A stretch of 16,235 bases of DNA from Candidatus Zixiibacteriota bacterium. GTDB taxonomy: Bacteria; SM23-81; DAOVCL01. Each line of letters opens with the position of its first letter. The stretch's first letter is position 1. Below, one piece after another: positions 5,356 to 11,848 of this stretch. Position numbers and translations under genes: made by a program. Where the stretch lies: NCBI GenBank assembly GCA_030670005.1, contig DAOVCL010000021.1, positions 1-16,235 on the forward strand. The letters run 5' to 3'. The notes beneath the pieces are model-generated. The model was not told the DNA's origin. It did no database searches and saw only the letters and a list, made by a program, of their open reading frames with translations.

Positions 5356-6912
5356 ATGAAGGGGAAGATCAACGCTCTGGGCAGATGGGTTCCTGATGAG
5401 ATAAATGGCCATCCTGTTTTGCCTTATCAAGGGGTTGGCCAGTATATACCTGCTGGGAGGAGGGCAGCCCCTCCAGTTGTTAGCTGTGCCAATTATCCTC
5501 AGGATGGCAATAAGGTAGTCCCTAATCTACGCCAGGCATTAGAGCGAGCTGGCATCAGGGATGGAATGACCATCTCCACTCACCACCATTTCCGGGATGG
5601 AGACAAGGTGAGCAATATACTCTTTGATACGATTGCGGATATGGGAATAAGGGATATAAGATGGTTTCCCAGCGCTTCCTTTCCCTGTCACGCTCCTATT
5701 ATCAAACATCTGGAGAGGGGAGTTGTGCATCATATTGAGGGGAGTATGAATGGCCCTCTGGGAGAATTCTGCACAAGAGGTAAGATGAAGGGGCAAGGTG
5801 TTCTCCGCTCGCATGGTGGTAGATACCGAGCTGTACAGGATGGAGATGTCCATATAGACATAGCCGTTATTGCAGCTCCCACTGCTGACCCATTTGGTAA
5901 TGCCAATGCTTTATATGGGAAGTCAGTCTGTGGATCGCTGATGTTTGCCTTGGCAGACTCTCAGTATGCTGACAAAGTCATTATTGTAACAGATAATTTG
6001 GTTCCCTTCCCCTGTATACCCTGGCAGATTCAAGGGAATTATGTAGATTGGGTGGTGGTAATGGATGAGATAGGCGATCCATCCAAGATCATCTCTGGGA
6101 CGACAAAGATAACCAGGAGCCCTGCCCGGCTCTTGATTGCAGAGCTAACTGCTCGTTTTATCAAGGAAACCGGGATTATGAGGGACGGCTTTTCCTTTCA
6201 GGCCGGGGCAGGTGGAACATCATTGGCGTTTGTAGTCTATTTGAAGGAAATGATGAAGGAGGCAGGAGTTAAGGCGGGATGGGTGAGGGGGGGAAGCACC
6301 AAGTATTTGGTGGAGTTATTAGAGGAAGGTTTAACCGGTGCCATTCTTGATGGACAGACCTTTGATTTGGATGGGATTAGGTCGATGAGGGAGAATCCAA
6401 ATCATGTTTGGACCAGTCCCTTTACCAGCTATAGCTATCATGGTAAGGGACATTTTGCCTCGATGGTGGATGTAGTGGTTCTGGGGGCAACCGAAGTAGA
6501 TGTGGATTTCAACGCCAATGTAGTTACCCATTCTGACGGTATGCTGCTACACGGCATTGGTGGATGGCAGGATTGTCTCTTCTCTAAGTGCACGATTCTG
6601 GCGGTTCCTTCTTTCCGCGACCGCATCCCAGTAATTGTCGATAAGGTAACCACTCTAACTGGCCCAAGCGAACTCATCGATGTTGTGGTAACGGAGAAAG
6701 GCATTGCTATCAACCCACGGAGAAAAGATCTGTTGGAGGCTCTAAAAGGTTCAACCCTCCCCATCAGACCAATTGGGGAGATAAAAGAGGAGGTGGAGAG
6801 GATCTGTGGAGGCCCGCCAGCTCCTCCAAAAGTAGATAATGATAGGGTCGTGGCTGCGATTCAATGGGTTGACGGGACTGTAATTGATGTTGTCAATATG
6901 AAGGTAGATTAA
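5356..6912 (+). CDS. Citrate lyase-type alpha subunit (acyl-ACP transferase)
   Basis: A 518-residue protein, the normal size for CitF. In the lyase complex the alpha subunit swaps the acetyl group on the acyl-carrier thioester for citrate (or citramalate), creating the substrate for CitE and releasing acetate. It belongs to the CoA-transferase superfamily. Recognisable family segments are QAGAGGTSLA (about 282-291), GLTGAILDGQTFD (about 325-337) and EVDVDFNANVVTHSDG (about 380-395), followed by a GIGGWQD loop. No truncation or missing block is visible. The start ATG 5356 follows the citDE stop by 6 bases. An aggagg sequence overlaps the citDE stop region (5341-5346), which suggests translational coupling. 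Its carrier partner is presumably the CitD domain fused to CitE next door. The physiological substrate is not fixed by sequence. Confidence 0.9.
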   Translation: MKGKINALGRWVPDEINGHPVLPYQGVGQYIPAGRRAAPPVVSCANYPQDGNKVVPNLRQALERAGIRDGMTISTHHHFRDGDKVSNILFDTIADMGIRDIRWFPSASFPCHAPIIKHLERGVVHHIEGSMNGPLGEFCTRGKMKGQGVLRSHGGRYRAVQDGDVHIDIAVIAAPTADPFGNANALYGKSVCGSLMFALADSQYADKVIIVTDNLVPFPCIPWQIQGNYVDWVVVMDEIGDPSKIISGTTKITRSPARLLIAELTARFIKETGIMRDGFSFQAGAGGTSLAFVVYLKEMMKEAGVKAGWVRGGSTKYLVELLEEGLTGAILDGQTFDLDGIRSMRENPNHVWTSPFTSYSYHGKGHFASMVDVVVLGATEVDVDFNANVVTHSDGMLLHGIGGWQDCLFSKCTILAVPSFRDRIPVIVDKVTTLTGPSELIDVVVTEKGIAINPRRKDLLEALKGSTLPIRPIGEIKEEVERICGGPPAPPKVDNDRVVAAIQWVDGTVIDVVNMKVD

Positions 6913-7152
6913 GGGGCAGTAAGCCCATCTGTTTGATTACCAGAGGGCCCTTTATGCCCCCCGCTCTCTTTCTTCCCAGAGTTGTTTTACCCGCAGGATC
7001 AACTACGGCCAGGTGGAGATTGCAGAGAGAACCCTGCACTAAAGTGCGGTAGAAATATTCTACCCGGCTTCAACCGAGGGTAGCACTGAGGTGGTGTTGG
7101 CTTAAGGCTTGGGCTTTTTATTTAATCATTAACTAGGGACCCCTTTTTTAAG
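6913..7152. other. Structured spacer ahead of the activase gene
   Basis: No complete gene lies here. Small perfect inverted repeats overlap closely: gcact-aa-agtgc at 7036-7047 and ggtagaa-ata-ttctacc at 7048-7064, with a further ctaccc / gggtag pairing around 7060-7084 that would compete with the second. A frame open from 6923 to the stop at 7040-7042 ends in RRINYGQVEIAERTLH. It has no start codon with a binding site and I do not recognise it; it could be a gene tail. The activase gene at 7153 has no clear Shine-Dalgarno. Confidence 0.4.
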
Positions 7153-7848
7153 ATGAAGATCAAGGGTATACAGGGTGTCTCCACAGTTGATTATCCGGGG
7201 AAGATAGTCACCACCCTGTTTATCGGTGGCTGCAACTTCCGTTGTCCCTTCTGTCAGAACCGGGACCTTGTTCTTAATTATGAGAAGATGCCCACTATCC
7301 CGGATGAGGAGGTTATAGACAAATTAAGCCGGAGGAAGGGGTTCATTGATGGTGTCTGTATCACCGGAGGGGAACCAACCATAGAGGAAAACCTGACCTC
7401 CTTCTGCCGGAGACTGAAAATTCTGGGTCTTCTGGTAAAGGTGGACACAAATGGCTACATTCCTCAGAAAATTGAAGAACTGATAGATAAAAGTGCAGTT
7501 GACTATATCGCTCTGGACATCAAGTCCTCTCCAGGCCGTTACTCTCCTGCCTCTGGCATCCAGGTTGACCTAAGGAGGATAGAAAAAAGCGTGGAGATCC
7601 TGATGAACTCAGGGATGGAATATGAGTTTCGCACCACCTGTGTCCCCGGCTTTGTAGAGGAAAATGACTTGAAGAGAATAGGGAAACTCATTAAGAGGGG
7701 ACGACTCTATGTCCTGCAGCAGTTTAGGCCAGGCACTACCTTAGACCCCTCCCTCTCCCGGCTCAAACCCTATCCCACGGAGAGGTTGAAATCCTTTGTC
7801 GAGATTATGAAGCCCTATGTGGGGAGGGTGGAGGTGCGGGGGATATAG
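7153..7848 (+). CDS. NrdG2-type radical-SAM activating protein
   Basis: A 231-residue radical SAM enzyme resembling the group annotated as anaerobic ribonucleoside-triphosphate reductase activating protein (NrdG2 type). Such proteins use S-adenosylmethionine and a 4Fe-4S cluster to install a glycyl radical on a partner enzyme. Cluster cysteines C27, C31 and C34 lie in GGCNFRCPFCQN, followed by the GGEP motif at 72-75. The N-terminal STVDYPGK block is typical of this group. The length is normal and the frame intact. No nrdD or other glycyl-radical enzyme is in the window, so the partner is encoded elsewhere and could be a reductase or another glycyl-radical enzyme. The start ATG is set by homology at the N-terminus. 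The bases before it (cccttttttaag) contain no obvious Shine-Dalgarno. A truncated relative lies at 485-553. Confidence 0.85.
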   Translation: MKIKGIQGVSTVDYPGKIVTTLFIGGCNFRCPFCQNRDLVLNYEKMPTIPDEEVIDKLSRRKGFIDGVCITGGEPTIEENLTSFCRRLKILGLLVKVDTNGYIPQKIEELIDKSAVDYIALDIKSSPGRYSPASGIQVDLRRIEKSVEILMNSGMEYEFRTTCVPGFVEENDLKRIGKLIKRGRLYVLQQFRPGTTLDPSLSRLKPYPTERLKSFVEIMKPYVGRVEVRGI

Positions 7849-8251
7849 CCCTCTGGTTCAGTTTTACCTCAAAGTTCGGCGGGGGCAAAAGCTCCTGCAT
7901 AATGCTACTGATTTTATGATAATTCTGGTTAAATATACTTGAATTGGCCGTTAATCCTCTTATATTAGGGGTAAGTAAGAGTTCCCGGGGACCAGTTTAC
8001 AGGGATCAGGAGAACAGAACGACTCCGATAAGCCCGCGGAAATTGGGCGAATGCCTAATGGGCTGTTTCTGTAGGGAAGGAAGAAAGGGAAGAGCAATGG
8101 AGTTGAAGCCCAGGCTCCGTCGCTCCGTGTCAATAGTTACTTTCATTCTTAATTCTACATTCTTCATTTTACATTTGAAGCTTCGCTGAAATATCTGACT
8201 GCCGATCCCTGTGAACTGTAAACTTTTAGGGTATAAACTTAAGGAGGAGAT
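7849..8251. other. Spacer upstream of gcvH
   Basis: About 400 bases without a convincing gene. An 81-codon frame at 7944-8189 has no binding site and runs through low-complexity spacer words (attcttaattctacattcttc then attttacattt), so I do not call it. gaactgtaaac near 8212-8222 and cagggatcagg near 8000-8010 resemble other spacer words in this window. I looked for a glycine riboswitch ahead of gcvH and did not find its conserved core. The gcvH Shine-Dalgarno aaggaggag lies at 8241-8249. Confidence 0.5.
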
Positions 8252-8638
8252 ATGGTTCCTGATGACCTAAAGTTCACCAAGAGGCATGAATGGATAAGGG
8301 TAGATGGCGATAAGGGCACGGTGGGGATAAGTGACTATGCCCAGGGGGAGTTGAGTGATATCGTCTTTGTGGAGCTCCCGCAGGTGGGGGCGAGGGTGAA
8401 GCAGATGAAGCCATTTGGCACAATCGAAGCGGTGAAAGCAGTCACCGATCTTTATGCTCCGGTATCGGGGGAGATATTGGAGACAAATCCCGAACTGAAG
8501 GACAAACCAGAAACGATAAATTCCGACCCTTACGGGGATGGCTGGATAATAAAATTGAGGATAGAGGACCCTTGTGAGTTGGAGAACCTCCTCTCTCCTG
8601 CTGATTATGAGAAGCTTTTGGAGGAAGAGGAGCATTGA
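8252..8638 (+). CDS. gcvH: Glycine cleavage system H protein
   Basis: A 128-residue lipoyl carrier of the glycine cleavage complex. It shuttles the aminomethyl group from P-protein to T-protein on a lipoyl arm. The lipoylation site is K62 in TIEAVKAVTDLYAP, and the N-terminal KFTKRHEWIRV and GISDYAQGELSDIVFVELP blocks are diagnostic. The length is typical. Start ATG 8252 has a strong Shine-Dalgarno 2 bases upstream of the immediate start region (aaggaggag at 8241-8249). The gene runs directly into gcvPA. The usual first gene of such operons, gcvT, is absent upstream. Confidence 0.97.
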   Translation: MVPDDLKFTKRHEWIRVDGDKGTVGISDYAQGELSDIVFVELPQVGARVKQMKPFGTIEAVKAVTDLYAPVSGEILETNPELKDKPETINSDPYGDGWIIKLRIEDPCELENLLSPADYEKLLEEEEH

Positions 8639-8640
8639 GG

Positions 8641-9984
8641 ATGTGCTGGATACCGATATCGGCCAAGGAGAAGAAGGAGATGCTCTCCTCCATCGGGGTA
8701 GAAAGTTTCGCCGAACTTATCTCCTCGATTCCTCCCCAGATAAGGATAAAGAGGCCCCTTGATCTTCCTACTCCTCTCTCCGAGGTGGAGATCTCTGCCC
8801 ATATGCGTGAGCTCTCAGAGGAGAATCAGGATCTTGGCCACAACATATCATTTTTAGGTGGAGGTTCCTACGACCACTGGGTTCCAGCGGCTGTCTCCTC
8901 TATCATCGAAAGAAACGAATACTACACTGCCTATACCCCTTATCAGGCTGAAGTGAGTCAGGGGACCCTCCAGACCATCTATGAGTATCAGAGCCTGATC
9001 TGTGAGCTTACCGGAATGGATGTGGCCAACGCCTCAATGTATGATGGGGCATCGGCAACGGCAGAGGCAGCACTTATGTCCTATTCCATCACCGGAAGGG
9101 ATACTATTCTCGCCTCTGATGGACTCAATCCTGCCTACTATCAGGTCTTGATGACCTATGTGCAGGGTTTGGGCTTACGAGTTCGGAGGATACCCCTAAG
9201 TGCTGGCAGGACGGACTGGAATAGATTGGAGGAAATGCTCGATGAGGGGGTAGCATCTGTTATTATCCAGAACCCAAACTTCCTGGGAGCCGTGGAGGAT
9301 CTCGGCCAGATCGGCGAGTTAGTGCATAAGGTAGGGGCCCTCCTGGTAATGGTGGTAGATCCCATCTCCTTGGGACTTCTCAAACCGCCAGGGAAGTATG
9401 GGGCAGACATCGCTGTAGGAGAAGGGCAGGCCTTGGGGAATCCCACCTCTTTTGGCGGCCCTTATCTTGGCTTTTTCACCTGTAGGAGGGAGTTCCTGCG
9501 CAGGATGCCAGGAAGGTTGGTGGGGGCAACTACAGACAGCCAGGGAAGAAGAGGGTATGTCCTCACCTTGCAGACCCGGGAACAGCACATAAGGAGGGAG
9601 AAGGCCACCTCCAATATATGCACAAACCAGGCCTTAAATGCCCTGGCTGCTACTGTATATCTTACCCTTCTGGGGCGAGAGGGGATGAGGGATTTGGCCT
9701 TGATCTGTCTCCAGAAGAGCCACTATGCCCAAGAGCGTATAGCCGAGATTGATGGTTTTAAATCTGTTTATTCATCTCCTTTCTTCAAGGAGTTTGTGGT
9801 TAACCCTCCGTTTTCCTCAGAGAGGATAATTGAGTCTCTGGCCCAGAAGGGGATCTTTGTCGGGCCAGATCTTGGTAGGTTCGGGATGGGAAACGGATTT
9901 CTGGTGGCCACGACCGAAAAGAGGAGCAAGGAGGAAATAGATATTCTCATCGAGGGTTTGGAGGAGAGGGTCAGAGGGCATTGA
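8641..9984 (+). CDS. gcvPA: Glycine dehydrogenase (decarboxylating) subunit 1
   Basis: A 447-residue P1 subunit of the two-subunit P-protein found in many bacteria and archaea. P1 and P2 together decarboxylate glycine with PLP and load the aminomethyl group onto H-protein. Family segments include NISFLGGGSYDHWVPAAV, AYTPYQAEVSQGTLQTIYEY and ASMYDGASATAEA in the first third, and QTREQHIRREKATSNICTNQ near residue 310-330. Length matches the family. I chose ATG 8641 (MCWIPIS, matching the usual MRYIP-like start) over the TTG at 8635: a gaggaagaggag stretch lies 8 bases before 8641, but only about 2 before 8635. The gene starts 2 bases after the gcvH stop, so translational coupling is likely. Confidence 0.96.
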   Translation: MCWIPISAKEKKEMLSSIGVESFAELISSIPPQIRIKRPLDLPTPLSEVEISAHMRELSEENQDLGHNISFLGGGSYDHWVPAAVSSIIERNEYYTAYTPYQAEVSQGTLQTIYEYQSLICELTGMDVANASMYDGASATAEAALMSYSITGRDTILASDGLNPAYYQVLMTYVQGLGLRVRRIPLSAGRTDWNRLEEMLDEGVASVIIQNPNFLGAVEDLGQIGELVHKVGALLVMVVDPISLGLLKPPGKYGADIAVGEGQALGNPTSFGGPYLGFFTCRREFLRRMPGRLVGATTDSQGRRGYVLTLQTREQHIRREKATSNICTNQALNALAATVYLTLLGREGMRDLALICLQKSHYAQERIAEIDGFKSVYSSPFFKEFVVNPPFSSERIIESLAQKGIFVGPDLGRFGMGNGFLVATTEKRSKEEIDILIEGLEERVRGH

Positions 9985-10241
9985 AATGGAGCTGTCAGTT
10001 CCCAGGGGCCGGGGATCAGTTCCTGACTGCTGTCAACTGTTCTAATCCGTAAATCCCCTTAAAAGTGTGCTGTCAGGAGTTACCTCCTGACAGCTCTTGA
10101 AAGGTGTGGAAATCTCTTCCCCAATCTGTGGGAGCTGTTGGGGGCTGATCTGTGGGTTACAATCATAGGCCGCAGATTTGGTGAGGATTTTTAATCCTTT
10201 TGGTCTGCGTCCAAAGCGTCTAAAGAGATGGAGAGATTAAG
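9985..10241. other. Hairpin-rich spacer splitting gcvPA and gcvPB
   Basis: A 257-base non-coding insertion between two genes that are normally adjacent. It holds a perfect 11-bp hairpin with a TTAC loop at 10069-10094 (gctgtcaggag / ctcctgacagc), preceded by two further gctgtca words at about 9992 and 10029. A two-step hairpin lies at 10171-10209: outer cgcaga / tctgcg, and inner aggatt-ttt-aatcct at 10184-10198. Neither has a T-tract. The gcvPB Shine-Dalgarno (ggagag, about 10230-10236) follows. It may be a processed RNA, an attenuator or an inserted intergenic repeat. Confidence 0.5.
10069..10094. repeat. Perfect 11-bp hairpin between gcvPA and gcvPB
   Basis: Arms gctgtcaggag (10069-10079) and ctcctgacagc (10084-10094) pair perfectly around a TTAC loop. 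The downstream bases are tcttgaaa rather than a T-tract, so an intrinsic terminator is unlikely. It may stabilise or separate transcript segments, or be a dyad protein site. Confidence 0.65.
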
Positions 10242-11687
10242 ATGACTGAGAAGTTGATCTTTGAACTTAGTGGTGAGGGCAAGAGGGGATATACTCTTCC
10301 TAAGTCAGATCTTCCCACCCAGTTTCCGGAAGAGCTCCTACCCCCTGAGGTGCTCAGGGAGTATCCACCAGAGCTGCCGGAGGTGAGCGAGGTGGAGGTC
10401 GTGCGCCATTTCGTCAACCTCTCCGGGTTAAACTATCATATTGACAAGGGTCTATATCCGTTGGGCTCCTGCACTATGAAATACAATCCCAAGATAGGGG
10501 AGAGGTTAGCCATACTCCCGGGCTTTAGTGACCTTCATCCTTATCAGCCGGAATGCACCGTTCAGGGAGCCTTGAAGCTGATGTATAATCTGGAGGGAAT
10601 GCTTTGCCAGATAACTGGTATGGACAGGATAACCCTTCAGCCTGCCGCCGGTGCTCAGGGGGAGCTTATCGGCCTTCTGATGATCAGGGCCTATCACACC
10701 AAGAGAGGGAACCCCAGGGAAAAGGTGATAATACCGGACTCTGCCCATGGGACAAACCCGGCCTCTACCTACCTTGCCGGATACCAAGCGGTGGAGGTGA
10801 GGTCCAACTCCCAGGGACTGGTTGACCTTGACGAGTTGAAGAAGTTGGTTGATGAGGATGTATCCGCCCTGATGTTGACAAATCCTAATACCTTGGGTCT
10901 CTTCGAATCCCAGATTATGGAGATAGCGGACATAGTCCACCAGGCAGGGGCCCTCCTCTATATGGATGGGGCCAATATGAATGCCCTCTTGGGGATAACC
11001 AGACCAGGGGATATGGGGTTTGATCTGGTTCATCTCAACCTGCACAAGACCTTCTCTACCCCCCATGGGGGAGGAGGGCCAGGATCTGGGCCGGTGGGGG
11101 TAAAGGAGGAATTGGTTGAGTTCCTCCCCCTACCCACCATAGAGAAGGGAGAGGACGGCTATAAGTTCAACTACGACCGATCCCACTCCATCGGGAAGGT
11201 GCAGGGATTCTATGGCAACTTTGGAGTTATGGTTAAGGCCTACATTTACTTAAGGATGCTTGGTGCCCAAGGGCTGAGAAAGGTCAGTGAGGGGGCGATA
11301 ACCAATGCCAACTACTTGATGAAAAACCTAAAAGATCTCTATTATCTTCCCTATGATCGCTTCTGTCAACACGAGTTCGTTCTCTCCGGCTCAAGGCAGA
11401 AGGCCAAGGGGGTAAGGACCCTGGACATTGCCAAGAGGCTGTTGGACTATGGCTTCCATCCTCCTACTGTCTACTTCCCCCTCATTGTCCCTGAGGCCCT
11501 GATGATCGAGCCCACGGAGACCGAGCCGAAGGAGGCCCTGGATGGGTTTATCGCGGCGATGAGGAGGATTGCCCAGGAGTCTGAGGAGAACCCCGATCTG
11601 GTGAGGTCTGCTCCCCATACAACCCCGGTCTCCAGGCTTGATGAGAGGAAGGCGACTAAGGATCTGGATGTGAGGTGGAAAGGCTAA
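10242..11687 (+). CDS. gcvPB: Glycine dehydrogenase (decarboxylating) subunit 2
   Basis: A 481-residue P2 subunit carrying the PLP site. K269 in LHLNLHKTFSTPHGGGGPGSGPVGV-type sequence (about 264-288) is the Schiff-base lysine. Other family blocks are YPLGSCTMKYNPK (about 72-84), ITLQPAAGAQGE (about 130-141), DSAHGTNPAS (about 166-175), and MDGANMNAL (about 241-249). Length is typical and no key residue is missing. Start ATG 10242 follows a gatggagag Shine-Dalgarno region. It forms the active P-protein with the gcvPA product. It is separated from gcvPA by a structured spacer and followed by a terminator-like hairpin, so it appears to end the transcription unit. The T-protein and lipoamide dehydrogenase must come from elsewhere. 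Confidence 0.96.
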   Translation: MTEKLIFELSGEGKRGYTLPKSDLPTQFPEELLPPEVLREYPPELPEVSEVEVVRHFVNLSGLNYHIDKGLYPLGSCTMKYNPKIGERLAILPGFSDLHPYQPECTVQGALKLMYNLEGMLCQITGMDRITLQPAAGAQGELIGLLMIRAYHTKRGNPREKVIIPDSAHGTNPASTYLAGYQAVEVRSNSQGLVDLDELKKLVDEDVSALMLTNPNTLGLFESQIMEIADIVHQAGALLYMDGANMNALLGITRPGDMGFDLVHLNLHKTFSTPHGGGGPGSGPVGVKEELVEFLPLPTIEKGEDGYKFNYDRSHSIGKVQGFYGNFGVMVKAYIYLRMLGAQGLRKVSEGAITNANYLMKNLKDLYYLPYDRFCQHEFVLSGSRQKAKGVRTLDIAKRLLDYGFHPPTVYFPLIVPEALMIEPTETEPKEALDGFIAAMRRIAQESEENPDLVRSAPHTTPVSRLDERKATKDLDVRWKG

Positions 11688-11775
11688 TAATGCAGCTTAA
11701 TTATACAGGCAGGATTGTGGGAACTGCGGCCAAGAAAGCCTTCACCTGATTTCAATTGGCAAACTGGCAATTTTT

Positions 11776-11801
11776 GAAAACCGTCATCTCTGACGGTTTT
11801 C
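11776..11801 (+). terminator. Intrinsic terminator-like hairpin after gcvPB
   Basis: A perfect 11-bp stem, gaaaaccgtca (11776-11786) and tgacggttttc (11791-11801), encloses a TCTC loop. The stem ends in a T-run (ggtttt then ctctta), and an A-run plus an upstream attttt on the other side make it plausibly bidirectional. It lies 89 bases after the gcvPB stop and just before a promoter-like sequence, separating the glycine cleavage genes from the envelope cluster. Confidence 0.65.
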
Positions 11802-11810
11802 TCTTATGGC

Positions 11811-11839
11811 TTGACATTCTCAGTCCTATGGATTAAATT
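11811..11839 (+). promoter_or_regulatory. Sigma-70-like promoter upstream of msbA
   Basis: A perfect -35 box TTGACA (11811-11816) is followed after 17 bases by TAAATT (11834-11839), a fair -10 box. It sits directly after the terminator-like hairpin. Predicted initiation near 11845-11847 is only a few bases ahead of the ATG at 11849, and no Shine-Dalgarno precedes that ATG, so the mRNA would be leaderless or nearly so. An alternative -10 (TATGGA at 11827) has poor spacing. Confidence 0.45.
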
Positions 11840-11848
11840 CAAGTGTTT

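Noticed and set aside
7944..8189. 81-codon ORF upstream of gcvH
   Set aside because: No ribosome binding site, and its 3' half encodes low-complexity spacer sequence.
8232..8237. TATAAA as a -10 box for gcvH
   Set aside because: Initiation would fall inside the strong Shine-Dalgarno, and no -35 partner is visible.
7849..8251. Glycine riboswitch ahead of gcvH
   Set aside because: The conserved core elements of the class were not found in the spacer on inspection; a covariance-model search would settle it.
8635..8640. TTG start for gcvPA overlapping gcvH
   Set aside because: The purine-rich binding site is too close, while ATG 8641 has better spacing and gives the usual N-terminus.
10506..11066. 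186-codon antisense frame within gcvPB
   Set aside because: It is a shadow of a strongly conserved gene in GC-richer sequence, with no binding site or recognisable family.
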